From assembly GCF_902459775.1 (NCBI RefSeq), contig NZ_CABPSQ010000001.1, forward strand, positions 1,054,001 through 1,118,000: a stretch of 64,000 nucleotides of DNA, read 5' to 3'. The position numbers and the translations under genes were made by a program. The notes under the pieces are model-generated. The model had not been told where the DNA came from. It made no database searches and saw nothing but the letters and a program-made list of their open reading frames with translations. The stretch comes from Pandoraea captiosa (lineage in GTDB: Bacteria > Pseudomonadota > Gammaproteobacteria > Burkholderiales > Burkholderiaceae). Below are positions 44,248-53,060 of the stretch, piece by piece. Numbering within the stretch: the first letter of the stretch is position 1; each line of letters starts with the position of its first letter.

Positions 44248-45864
44248 ATGTCATTCTCACTCAGACGAGTCTTCAGCTTTACCAGCACAGCGATGGTCGC
44301 CGTTACGGCCGCGTACGTGCTGGTTGCGCCCGGCGACGCGCCAGCGCAAAGCGGCACCAAGCCACCGAACATCCTCGTCATTTTTGGCGACGATATCGGT
44401 CAGACCAACATCAGCGCCTATTCCAACGGACTGGTCGGCTATCGCACGCCGAACATCGACCGGGTTGCGAAGGAAGGCATGATCTTTACCGACTATTACG
44501 CGGAGAACAGCTGTACGGCAGGACGCTCGTCGTTCATCACCGGACAGTCGCCGCTGCGCACCGGGTTGTCCAAGGTCGGGGCGCCGGGCGCAAAGGTAGG
44601 TCTGCAAAAGGGCGACATTACGATTGCGGAAGCCCTGAAACCGCTGGGCTACGCCACGGGCCAGTTCGGCAAGAACCACTTGGGCGACCGTAACGAGTAT
44701 CTGCCGACCAACCATGGCTTCGACGAGTTCTTCGGCAATCTGTATCACCTGAACGCCGAAGAAGAGCCCGAGCGCCCCTACTGGCCGAAGGACCCCAACG
44801 ATCCGTACGTGAAGAACTTCTCGCCACGCGGCGTGATCCACAGCACGTCGGACGGCAAGGTGCAAGACAGCGGGCCGCTCACCAAGAAGCGTATGGAGAC
44901 CATCGACGATGAAACGGGCGCCAAGGCGGCCGAATTCATCCAGAAGCAGGTCAAGGCGAACAAGCCGTTCTTCGTCTGGATGAACTTCACGCGCATGCAC
45001 ATCTACACGCACGTGCGGCCTGAGTTCAAAGGCAAGAGCGGCATGCCCGGCAACGAGTACGCCGACGGGATGTGGGAACACGATCAGGACGTTGGCAAGC
45101 TGCTCAAACTGCTTGACGATCTGAAGATCACGGACAACACCATCGTGATCTACACGACCGACAACGGCCCGAACATGTTCACCTGGCCCGATGCGGCGAT
45201 GACACCGTTCCGCAGCGAGAAGGACTCGAACTGGGAGGGTGCGTTCCGGGTACCTGCCATGATTCGGTGGCCGGGCAAGATCAAGCCGGGTAGCGTGTCC
45301 AACGAGATCTTCTCCGGTCTCGACTGGTTCCCGACCCTGCTCGCCGCTGCCGGCGATGATGGCATCAAGGATCGTCTGCTCAAGGGTTGGACACCGAAGG
45401 GCAACAAGACCAAGTTCCGGAATCACCTCGACGGGTACAACCAGTTGCCCTACCTGACCGGCAAATCGCCGAAGGGTGCACGCGACGAGTTCTACTACTT
45501 CAACGACGACGGGGAACTGGTCGCCATGCGCTGGGGCAACTGGAAGGCCGTGTTCTGCGAACAGCGAGCGCCAGGTAACTTCAACATCTGGCAGGAACCG
45601 TTCGTCTGCCTGCGGGTGCCGAAGATCTTCAACCTGCGCATGGATCCGTATGAGCGTGCCGATATTACTTCCGACCAGTACAACGACTGGCTTGCGAAGA
45701 ATTCGTACCTCACGGCCATCGCGACCATGAAGGCGTCGACATTCCTTGAAACGTTCGTCGACTATCCGCCAAGCCAGCGCCCGGCGAGCTTCAGCATCGA
45801 CCAGGTGCGCAAGCAGGTCGATAAGAAGATCGATCAGTCGTTCAAGAACCGCGGTCTGGAGTAA
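44248..45864 (+). CDS. Type I arylsulfatase (formylglycine-dependent)
   Basis: A 538-residue sulfatase with a signal peptide or anchor (about residues 1-36). The modified cysteine is Cys89 in SCTAGRSSF (C-x-A-x-R form of the sulfatase signature). Metal-binding residues include GDDIGQ at the N-terminus and TDNGPN. The Lys/His GKNHLG segment is standard. It hydrolyses a sulfate ester, probably in the periplasm. GGAG precedes the ATG at 44248. The FGE two genes upstream is its likely activator. Confidence 0.92.
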   Translation: MSFSLRRVFSFTSTAMVAVTAAYVLVAPGDAPAQSGTKPPNILVIFGDDIGQTNISAYSNGLVGYRTPNIDRVAKEGMIFTDYYAENSCTAGRSSFITGQSPLRTGLSKVGAPGAKVGLQKGDITIAEALKPLGYATGQFGKNHLGDRNEYLPTNHGFDEFFGNLYHLNAEEEPERPYWPKDPNDPYVKNFSPRGVIHSTSDGKVQDSGPLTKKRMETIDDETGAKAAEFIQKQVKANKPFFVWMNFTRMHIYTHVRPEFKGKSGMPGNEYADGMWEHDQDVGKLLKLLDDLKITDNTIVIYTTDNGPNMFTWPDAAMTPFRSEKDSNWEGAFRVPAMIRWPGKIKPGSVSNEIFSGLDWFPTLLAAAGDDGIKDRLLKGWTPKGNKTKFRNHLDGYNQLPYLTGKSPKGARDEFYYFNDDGELVAMRWGNWKAVFCEQRAPGNFNIWQEPFVCLRVPKIFNLRMDPYERADITSDQYNDWLAKNSYLTAIATMKASTFLETFVDYPPSQRPASFSIDQVRKQVDKKIDQSFKNRGLE

Positions 45865-45892
45865 GTCGGATCGCAAGTCTGGTAACAAGCCC

Positions 45893-45925
45893 GCCGCGCC
45901 GGAGTCGCTTCACTTCCGGCGCGGC
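45893..45925 (+). terminator. GC-rich hairpin after the sulfatase gene
   Basis: GCCGCGCCGGA (45893-45903) and TCCGGCGCGGC (45915-45925) make a perfect 11-bp stem. No T tract follows, so partial termination or read-through to the next gene is possible. Confidence 0.55.
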
Positions 45926-45978
45926 CGGGTGGTTTCACTGGCACCTGTGTCACCCCAATACGACATTCAAAGCGCGAC

Positions 45979-48654
45979 ATGACCGATATGCTGGCTTCTC
46001 CGTCCATTCCCGCGCCTCGGGACCGCCGCAAGGGCCGCAAGCCCGCTTCGGCCAACCCGCCCGCTTCACCCACCTCGCCAGCCCCGTCGCCTGCTGCGGT
46101 AGACGCCTCTGCTTCATCGTCCCTGGCTTCCCCCGTCGAGACATCGGCCCCGCAGCTGGCATGGCCGGCATTGCTGTTGGTGCTCTCCGGGGCATCGGCC
46201 CTTGTATTCCAGATGCTATGGATCCGGCAACTCTCGCTCGTCGTCGGCGTGGAGGTGCATGCGGTGTCCATTGCCATCAGCGCATTTTTCGGTGGACTGG
46301 CGTTGGGCGGCTGGTACTTCGGACGCCGCGCCGACGACATCGCGAATCCGATGCGTCTGTACGCCGCGCTCGAGGCGGCGGTCGCGCTGAGCGCGGTCGT
46401 CAGCACGCTGATGCTCGCGCGCGCCGCCGCGCCCTTCGCATGGCTCGAAGCCCATCTGGGCCTCGCCGCGTGGGCGTTGCCGTTTTTGCTCGTGGGCGTG
46501 CCCGCCGTCTTCATGGGCGGAACGCTGCCGGTGCTCATGCGCTCGCGGGGCGCCATAAGCGGCCATGTCGGCCACGTGGGTGCACGCCTTTATGCGGCCA
46601 ACACCATCGGCGCGGTCATCGGTGTGCTGGCCGTGCCGTTCTGGCTGATTCCCGCGCTCGGCATGCAGGGCGCAGCGTTCGCGGCAGCAGCGTTGAACGT
46701 GCTGCTGGCCGTCGCGGCGGTCATCGCGTCGCGACGCGCGTCGGCCACGCTGCCCTTCACGCCGGTCGAGATCGAGAGCGACGTACTGACCTCGACGAGC
46801 GACACGTCGCTCGCGCGGCGGCGCGGCGCGCTTGCCGTCTGGCTGTACGCTGCTGCCGGCGGTGTAGCGCTCGGCTACGAGGTGATGTGGTCGCAGGCCA
46901 TCGTTCAGTTCGTCAGCACGCGGGCCTTCGCCTTCGCCATTGTGCTTGCGACCTACCTGTGCGGCCTTACGCTCGGTAGCGCGCTGGTCGCCCGTCGGGT
47001 GGAGCGCTCGCGCGACCCGTGGGGCATGTTTGCGATCCTTGTCGCAGGTGCGGGCGTCGTTGCCGCAGGCACGCTTTACGGGCTGGGCGACTGGATTTTC
47101 GTCTCGCAGGGCTGGCTCGCGAGCGCGGTCTACTCGGCCACGCACAGCACCACGCTCGCCATGTGTGCGCGCTTTCTGGTGGCGGGCCTTGGCGTGGTGT
47201 TCCTCCCCACGCTGCTGCTGGGCGCGGCATTCCCGTATGTTCTGCGCATTGCCGTCGACGCCGGGTATGTCGGCCGGGGCGTCGGACGCGTGGTCGCGCT
47301 CAACACCGCAGGCGGCATCGTCGGCTCGCTGGTGACGGGCTTCTGGCTGGTACCGTCGCTCGGACTGGTGCGCACGCTGGGCGTGCTCGCAGGCGTGGCG
47401 TGTGTCGTCGCGCTGATCGCCGTATGGCGAGGTGTGGGGGCGGGCCATCTGTCGCGCGGTGTCGTCGTCGCGCTGACGGTCTTGCTCTGCGCGGCTGCGG
47501 TCGCCACACCGCCGCAACGACTCGCTACATTGCTCACGCAGGCACGCGGCGGCGAACTCACGTTCTACGAGGAAGGCCGAGGCGCCACCGTCGCGGTGCT
47601 GCGCCAGTCGTCGGGCACGCACCGGTTCGAGCGTCTCTATATTCAGGGCGTGTCGAATTCGGGCGACGCCATGACCTCGCTGCGTTATATGCGTCTTCAG
47701 GCGCTCCTGCCGCTCATCGTGGCTCGCACGCAGCCGCAAAGTGCGCTGGTGATCGGGCTGGGCACGGGGATTACGGCGGGCGCGCTGCTGCAATACCCGG
47801 GGCTCACGCAACGTGTCACCGCCGAACTGCTGCCCGGCGTGGTGCGTGCGTCGTCGCACTTCAAAGGCAATTACGGCGTGGCGGAAGACAAGCGCATGGA
47901 CATCCGTGTGCGAGACGGCCGCCGGGAATTGCTGCGCAGCACCGACCGGTACGACCTGATCACGCTGGAGCCGCCGCCGCCGAGCGCTGCGGGCGTGGCG
48001 AATCTGTATTCGACGGACTTCTATCGGCTCGCGTCGTCGCGCCTGCGCGATGGGGGTGTCGTGGCGCAGTGGCTGCCGCTGCCCACACAGAACGAAGCCG
48101 AAACGAAGGCCTTGATCGCCAGCTTCATCGAAGTCTTCCCGCACGCCAGTCTCTGGACGACCGAGTTGCATGAGATGCTGCTCGTGGGCGGACAGACGCC
48201 GCTGGTGCTCGACGCCGCGTCGATCCGGCAGCGCTTTGCGCAGCCGGGCGTCGCTCAGGCGCTCAGGGAAGTCGGCATCGATTCGCCGGGCGCGCTGCTC
48301 GCCACCTGGATGACCGACCGCTCCGGCCTCGCCTATTACGTGGAAGATGCCGCCCCCGTCACCGACGACCGTCCCGGCATCGAATATGCGCCGTGGGTGG
48401 GCCGTCAGGCATTCGCCCCGACGCTGCGCAACCTGCTGGCCTTGCAGAACGAGCCACCGGTCGTCGGCGCCGACGATGCGCTCAAGGCCGAGTTCACCCG
48501 CTCGCGTGACGCATTGCGCGCGTTCTACGGCGCGTCGCTGGCCGCGCTCGACGGAGACCGCAGCACGTGGGCGCGTCAACTCAACACCGCCATGCGACTG
48601 GACGGCGACAACCCGTACTTCCGCTGGTTCGCAGGCGATCCCAACAACAACTAA
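45979..48654 (+). CDS. Fused membrane/spermidine-synthase-like protein
   Basis: An 891-residue protein. A Pro/Ala/Ser-rich N-terminal tail (about 1-55) precedes roughly 14 TM helices of the MFS-like domain found in fused spermidine synthases. The C-terminal cytosolic domain (about 530-770) has the fold of SpeE: ALVIGLGTGITAGALLQYPG and LITLEPPPPSAAGVANLYSTDFYRLASSRLRDGG. The catalytic D-S-S/D-P motif is replaced by EPPPPS, so polyamine synthesis is doubtful. The natural reaction is unknown. It may move or modify a metabolite linked to the sulfatase. Confidence 0.82.
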   Translation: MTDMLASPSIPAPRDRRKGRKPASANPPASPTSPAPSPAAVDASASSSLASPVETSAPQLAWPALLLVLSGASALVFQMLWIRQLSLVVGVEVHAVSIAISAFFGGLALGGWYFGRRADDIANPMRLYAALEAAVALSAVVSTLMLARAAAPFAWLEAHLGLAAWALPFLLVGVPAVFMGGTLPVLMRSRGAISGHVGHVGARLYAANTIGAVIGVLAVPFWLIPALGMQGAAFAAAALNVLLAVAAVIASRRASATLPFTPVEIESDVLTSTSDTSLARRRGALAVWLYAAAGGVALGYEVMWSQAIVQFVSTRAFAFAIVLATYLCGLTLGSALVARRVERSRDPWGMFAILVAGAGVVAAGTLYGLGDWIFVSQGWLASAVYSATHSTTLAMCARFLVAGLGVVFLPTLLLGAAFPYVLRIAVDAGYVGRGVGRVVALNTAGGIVGSLVTGFWLVPSLGLVRTLGVLAGVACVVALIAVWRGVGAGHLSRGVVVALTVLLCAAAVATPPQRLATLLTQARGGELTFYEEGRGATVAVLRQSSGTHRFERLYIQGVSNSGDAMTSLRYMRLQALLPLIVARTQPQSALVIGLGTGITAGALLQYPGLTQRVTAELLPGVVRASSHFKGNYGVAEDKRMDIRVRDGRRELLRSTDRYDLITLEPPPPSAAGVANLYSTDFYRLASSRLRDGGVVAQWLPLPTQNEAETKALIASFIEVFPHASLWTTELHEMLLVGGQTPLVLDAASIRQRFAQPGVAQALREVGIDSPGALLATWMTDRSGLAYYVEDAAPVTDDRPGIEYAPWVGRQAFAPTLRNLLALQNEPPVVGADDALKAEFTRSRDALRAFYGASLAALDGDRSTWARQLNTAMRLDGDNPYFRWFAGDPNNN

Positions 48655-48677
48655 GACAACGACCACCGATCCCGTCA

Positions 48678-49736
48678 ATGATGTCCGAGACCACGACCAT
48701 GGCGCATTCGCTCTCCACACCCGATAGGTCGACCACGAACGCGCGCGCAGTGCGGCAGCGATTGCTGCCATTGCGGCCATTGCGCCCGGCGCTGGCGCTG
48801 GGCGCTGTGCTCATGACGCTCGCCGCCTTCGCGCCGCCGGCCAGCGCGACCGAAGGCGCGCTCGGGCGACCCGTGAGCGGCACAGGGGTGCAGCCGAATG
48901 CCGGGGTGGTCTCGCCGGAACCGATCTGGGCGGTCAATCTGGCCGAAATCTACTTCGACGGCAATATCAGCGGCAGCCGTCAGGTGCCGATTGCGGGCAA
49001 GACTTCACTCGGGCTGGATGGCGAACTGTCGTTCACGCTCGCCACCCTCATGAAGACGTGGAATACGGGTACCGGTGCGTGGAACTTCGCATCCAGCTTT
49101 ACGCTGCCGTATCTGTGGACAAAGGCGACGGCTTCCCTGAGCGGTGGCCGCGGGAATTCGACGAGTACATCGCAGACCGCATCGAACCTGTTCGATATCA
49201 CGTTCACGCCGATCATCGCGGGCTATCACTTCTCGAAGACCGACCACATGTCGTTCTCCGTGGCGATCTGGGCGCCGACCGGGCGCTACGATCCGAACGC
49301 CCTCGCCAACCCGAGTCTGAATAACTGGACGTTCATTCCACAGGTGGCTTACACGAAGTTCGTGCCGGCGTACGATCTGGAGTTCGACGTGATCGCCGGG
49401 GTGCAGTTCTACACGCGCAACACCGCCACCGATTACCAGAACGCGCCGCTTTTCACGCTTGACGTCATGGGGTTGAAGAAGTTTTCGAACGGACTGGGCA
49501 TCGGGCTGGTCCTCGGCACGACCCAGCAGTTGGGCAGCGACAGCGGCCCAACGGCCGACCAGCTCAATGGCTTCCGGGGCCATGACTTCGCGCTGGGCCC
49601 CATCGTCACCTACGACACCAAGCTCGACGGCAAGCACCCGTTGTCGTTTTCCGCCCGGTGGGTGCCGACCATCACCGCGACGAACCGCCTGAAGAGCACG
49701 AAGACGTTCATGGCGACGGCGACGCTGGTGTTCTGA
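48678..49736 (+). CDS. MetA-pathway-like outer-membrane beta-barrel protein
   Basis: A 352-residue exported protein of the phenol_MetA_deg family, predicted outer-membrane transporter. A long Arg-rich n-region leads to the signal peptide ending ASATEG. The start could be 48678, 48681 or 48699. Beta-strand patterns include VNLAEIYFDGNISGSR, FTPIIAGYHFSKTDHMSF and AIWAPTGRYDPNALANPSLNNWTF. The chain ends with a C-terminal Phe. It is 23 bp after the previous gene and is the last of the sulfatase set. Confidence 0.82.
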   Translation: MMSETTTMAHSLSTPDRSTTNARAVRQRLLPLRPLRPALALGAVLMTLAAFAPPASATEGALGRPVSGTGVQPNAGVVSPEPIWAVNLAEIYFDGNISGSRQVPIAGKTSLGLDGELSFTLATLMKTWNTGTGAWNFASSFTLPYLWTKATASLSGGRGNSTSTSQTASNLFDITFTPIIAGYHFSKTDHMSFSVAIWAPTGRYDPNALANPSLNNWTFIPQVAYTKFVPAYDLEFDVIAGVQFYTRNTATDYQNAPLFTLDVMGLKKFSNGLGIGLVLGTTQQLGSDSGPTADQLNGFRGHDFALGPIVTYDTKLDGKHPLSFSARWVPTITATNRLKSTKTFMATATLVF

Positions 49737-49741
49737 TCCAG

Positions 49742-49761
49742 GCCCCCGGCGCGGCGGGGGC
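49742..49761 (+). terminator. Terminator hairpin after the MetA-like gene
   Basis: GCCCCCG (49742-49748), 6-base loop, CGGGGGC (49755-49761). Five bases after the stop codon. There is no strong T tract. It ends the sulfatase operon. Confidence 0.65.
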
Positions 49762-50077
49762 TGATTGACCCGGTCGGCGTTGCGGCACGCGCCGCCGCGC
49801 CTGCTCCTCGTCTGCACCTCGCCTGCACCGCACATTCGCGCGCACGGTTCGCGACGTTGATCGTCCTCCCTTCCTCCCTTCCTCCCTTCCTTCCTTTCTC
49901 CTTGCTTCCCTGCGCACCTTCCCCTGCGCCGCTTCTCTCCCACACGGATCACGCCGCCGGGCTGGCTCGCCGCCCCCCCGGCATCGGAATTTAAGTAGAA
50001 GAAATCCCGCGAAACACTGTCGGCTTGGCGACAGATCGCCTCGCCCGAGCGCTCACACAATAGTCCTGTCGCGTTTG
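49762..50077. other. Gene-free spacer with a pyrimidine tract
   Basis: Between two operons that converge, this stretch holds a polypyrimidine repeat of CCTCCCTT units (about 49866-49905) and short repeats of CACCTCGCCTGCACC words before it. I see no gene or promoter. The tract could form triplex or hinder polymerase, but no role is shown. Confidence 0.55.
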
Positions 50078-50908
50078 TCAGGGCTCAACATCCCGCCCCT
50101 CGCTGATCGCCTGCAAGGCTGCCATATCCAGCAACGTCACGCGCCCGTAACGCACGCGCACCAGTTGCCGGTCCAGAAACCACCGGAACTCCCGGTTGAG
50201 GTACTGGCGCGAGGCCATCAGCAAGGCGGCGAGGTCCTCCTGCGACAGCCGGATGTTCAGCGTCACGCCCGATGCGTCGGGCACGCCGTAGCGCCGGGCC
50301 AGCGCCAGCAGCTGATACGCGAGACGTGCGCGAAACGGCTGGAGGCTATGCCGACCGAGCCGGTCGTGCAGGCCACGTGCCCGACCGGCAATCAGGCGCA
50401 GCAGTGAGGCGGTGAGCGTTGGATCGCGCGTGAACTGTTCGCGCAGCGCCCGCGCAGGAATGTGAAAGAGCCGGGTCAGGCCCCGGGCCCGTTGATGGTG
50501 AACCGAGGTCTCGCCGGTGAGGACGGCAATGAAGTTGGCGACTTCGCCCGGCGGAATGAAGTCTTCGACGGCCCGACCGCCATCGGGGCTTGTCCACTCC
50601 CATTCGAGAACACCGGAGAGGATGACGTGGACATCCGGGCATGGATCGCCAGCGGCGTAGATCAGCGTGGCGTCGGGATAGGTTTGCAGATGACCGGCCT
50701 GAATCAGGGCGACAAGGACGTCGTCGGGCCATTCGCGCAGGCCCGCGTTGTTGCGAAAGGCGGTCCAGATGATCGCACGCTGGCGCTCGGTCAGATCGCG
50801 GCCATTCGCGTGCAGGGGCAAATGCGAAGCGGCCTGCGCGGCAATGTCGCGCGCAGCGTTGGCGTAGCCGAAGGGCGGCGTGGGTGTAGACGCGGAGGGT
50901 AACTGCAT
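50078..50908 (-). CDS. Crp/Fnr-family regulator
   Basis: A 276-residue regulator. A cyclic-nucleotide-binding-like domain spans about 65-170 (DATLIYAAGDPCPDVHVILSGVLEWEW), and the HTH_Crp at about 235-270 has SQEDLAALLMASRQYLNREFRWFLDRQLV. There is no Fnr-type N-terminal cysteine cluster. Effector unknown. It is divergent from the flavoprotein/ferredoxin/binding-protein operon, which it probably controls, across 119 bp. Confidence 0.87.
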   Translation of the reverse strand: MQLPSASTPTPPFGYANAARDIAAQAASHLPLHANGRDLTERQRAIIWTAFRNNAGLREWPDDVLVALIQAGHLQTYPDATLIYAAGDPCPDVHVILSGVLEWEWTSPDGGRAVEDFIPPGEVANFIAVLTGETSVHHQRARGLTRLFHIPARALREQFTRDPTLTASLLRLIAGRARGLHDRLGRHSLQPFRARLAYQLLALARRYGVPDASGVTLNIRLSQEDLAALLMASRQYLNREFRWFLDRQLVRVRYGRVTLLDMAALQAISEGRDVEP

Positions 50909-51027
50909 GACACCGAGAGTTTGGGGGAATGAGCGGGAACGTTTGCCGGTCGACCACCGTAACGCGTTTCGGCACCGCGCCTAGTAATGGATGGGCATAT
51001 CAAAATTCGACTCAGGAGCGTAAGTAA

Positions 51028-52734
51028 ATGACAGCGAGTGTGAAAGCGAGTGTGACCTCGGACGTGAGCTCGAAAGCGAAGGCGAACGTGGCAGCGGGAG
51101 CGACCTCGCGCAAAGTGACGGACGCCTTTGTCGGCAAGCTTCACGACACGGACGTGCTCGTGATCGGCGGCGGCCCTGCGGGAACATGGGCCGCCATCAG
51201 TGCCGCCGCAAAAGGCGCGAAAGTCGTGTTGGCCGACAAGGGCTACTGCGGCACCTCCGGCGCAACGGCGCCCTCGGGTACGGCGATCTGGTACGTGCCG
51301 GACGATGGTCAGACACGCGAGCGCGCCAAGGCCAGCCGCTTCGAGATGGGCGGGCAACTTGCCGAGCATGCATGGATGGATCGCGTACTCGATCAGACCT
51401 GGGACAACGTCGAGCAACTCGCGCAATGGGGCTACCCGTTCCCGGTCGACGAGTTCGGCCAGTCGCAACGCACGTCCGTACAGGGTCCCGAGTACATGCG
51501 CCTGATGCGCAAGCGGGTCAAGGAAAGCGGCGCACGCATTCTCGACCATAGCCCTGCCCTCGAACTGCTGGTCGACGACGATGGCGCCGTGACGGGGGCG
51601 ACCGGCGTCAATCGCCAGACCGGCGAGACGTGGCTCGTGCGTGCGAACGCCGTGGTCATTGCGACCGGCGGATGCGCGTTTCTGAGCCGGGCGCTGGGCT
51701 GCAACGTGCTCACCGGCGACGGCCAGTTGATGGCCGCCGAGGTGGGTGCCGAACTCTCGGGCATGGAGTTCTCGAATGCCTACGGCCTTGGCCCCGCCTT
51801 TGCGTCCGTCACCAAATCCATGTTCTACAAATGGGCGACGTTCTACGACGAAGACGGCCGGAAGATCGAAGGTGCCGGATCGGCGCGCGGGCGCGGTGTC
51901 ATCGCCCGAGAACTGACCACCGGGAAAGTCTTCGGCTGCCTCGATCAGGCGGACGATCAGATTCGGGCATGGATGCGCACGGCGCAGCCGAACTTCTTCC
52001 TGCCGTTCGACCGGCTCGGCATCGATCCCTTCACGCAGCACTTTCCTGTGACATTGCGTCTGGAAGGTACGGTACGCGGCACGGGGGGATTGAACGTCAC
52101 GGGCCAGGACTGCGCCACCTCGGTAACCGGGCTCTACGCCGCGGGCGACGCCGCGACGCGCGAATTGATTTGCGGCGGCTTTACCGGTGGCGGCAGCCAT
52201 AACGCCGCGTGGGCCATGTCGTCGGGATTCTGGGCCGGTGCCGGAGCGGCGACCTTCGCGAAGCACAACCGCCGCGCGACGTCTGTTTCGCTCTATCACA
52301 CGGGGGGCGCGGGACTACAGGCGTCGTCCACGTCCCAGGCCATCGACAGCGCACAAGTGATCCGCGCCGTTCAGGACGAAGTCTTTCCGCTGGAGCGCAA
52401 CTGGTGGCGCCGGGCCGATCTGCTCGACGACTCGCTCGGACGCCTCGACACGCTATGGAAACGCTTGCGCTCCGGTAGTCCGGCACGCACTGCGCAGGAG
52501 GCCGTGCGCACGCGTGAAGCGGCCGCCATGCTTGCGACCGCGCGCTGGATGTATCGCAGCGCGCAAGCGCGCACCGAGACTCGCGGCATGCACCGACGCG
52601 TGGAACATACCGTCACGGACGAAGCACAGCATCACCGGCTGCTGAGCGGCGGACTCGACGAGGTCTGGGTGCGCAGGCAGCCGGTCACGGTGCGTGCAAC
52701 ACGCGCCCCGATCTCCGAGGGGGCCATCGCATGA
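51028..52734 (+). CDS. FAD-dependent oxidoreductase, APS-reductase/fumarate-reductase flavoprotein type
   Basis: A 568-residue flavoprotein of the succinate dehydrogenase/fumarate reductase/AprA superfamily. The N-terminal tail (1-40) is Ser/Lys-rich. The dinucleotide fold is DVLVIGGGPAGTWAAISAAAKG, with GTSGATAPSGTA, VVIATGGCAF and GLYAAGDAATRELICGGFTGGG as further FAD contacts. The C-terminal helical domain has ARWMYRSAQARTETRGMHRR. It is encoded with a two-cluster ferredoxin, an AprAB-like arrangement, but the domain is far shorter than in dissimilatory APS reductase and the reaction is unproven. Confidence 0.85.
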   Translation: MTASVKASVTSDVSSKAKANVAAGATSRKVTDAFVGKLHDTDVLVIGGGPAGTWAAISAAAKGAKVVLADKGYCGTSGATAPSGTAIWYVPDDGQTRERAKASRFEMGGQLAEHAWMDRVLDQTWDNVEQLAQWGYPFPVDEFGQSQRTSVQGPEYMRLMRKRVKESGARILDHSPALELLVDDDGAVTGATGVNRQTGETWLVRANAVVIATGGCAFLSRALGCNVLTGDGQLMAAEVGAELSGMEFSNAYGLGPAFASVTKSMFYKWATFYDEDGRKIEGAGSARGRGVIARELTTGKVFGCLDQADDQIRAWMRTAQPNFFLPFDRLGIDPFTQHFPVTLRLEGTVRGTGGLNVTGQDCATSVTGLYAAGDAATRELICGGFTGGGSHNAAWAMSSGFWAGAGAATFAKHNRRATSVSLYHTGGAGLQASSTSQAIDSAQVIRAVQDEVFPLERNWWRRADLLDDSLGRLDTLWKRLRSGSPARTAQEAVRTREAAAMLATARWMYRSAQARTETRGMHRRVEHTVTDEAQHHRLLSGGLDEVWVRRQPVTVRATRAPISEGAIA

Positions 52735-53060
52735 TCGAAATCGTGAACGAGGCACGCTGCACCGGCTGCAACATCTGTGTGCGCGCGTGCCCGACCAATG
52801 TCTTCGAGGCGGTCAAAGGCGGCGTGCCCCGCATTGCGCGGCAAGACGACTGCCAGACGTGCTTCATGTGCGAGTTGTATTGCCCCGAAGACGCCCTGTT
52901 CGTCGCCCCGCACGCCGATCGTGCAACGAACGAAACCGACGCGCAACGCCTGCGCGAGGTGACCTGGGGCAGTTATCGCGACGCTGTCGGCTGGGGCCCG
53001 GGCCGGCATTCCACTGCGGCGCTCGACGCCAGTTATGTATTGTTGACGAAGGCACATTAA
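52731..53060 (+). CDS. Two-[4Fe-4S] ferredoxin, AprB-like
   Basis: A 109-residue ferredoxin. Clusters are bound by Cys10/13/16/20 (CTGCNICVRACP) and Cys41/44/47/51 (CQTCFMCELYCP). The Trp/Gly-rich C-terminal tail (VTWGSYRDAVGWGPGRHS) resembles that of AprB, which wraps the flavoprotein. The ATG overlaps the flavoprotein stop, so the two form a complex in all likelihood, passing electrons between the FAD and a donor. Confidence 0.88.
   Translation: MIEIVNEARCTGCNICVRACPTNVFEAVKGGVPRIARQDDCQTCFMCELYCPEDALFVAPHADRATNETDAQRLREVTWGSYRDAVGWGPGRHSTAALDASYVLLTKAH

Noticed and set aside
44257-45888. 543-codon minus-strand frame opposite the arylsulfatase
   Set aside because: The plus strand encodes a clear sulfatase with catalytic Cys; the antisense product has no recognisable feature.
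46216-48780. 854-codon open frame on the minus strand opposite the spermidine-synthase-like gene
   Set aside because: Arg/His/Gln-rich translation with no domain, no signal and no ribosome site; it is the mirror of a high-GC coding gene.
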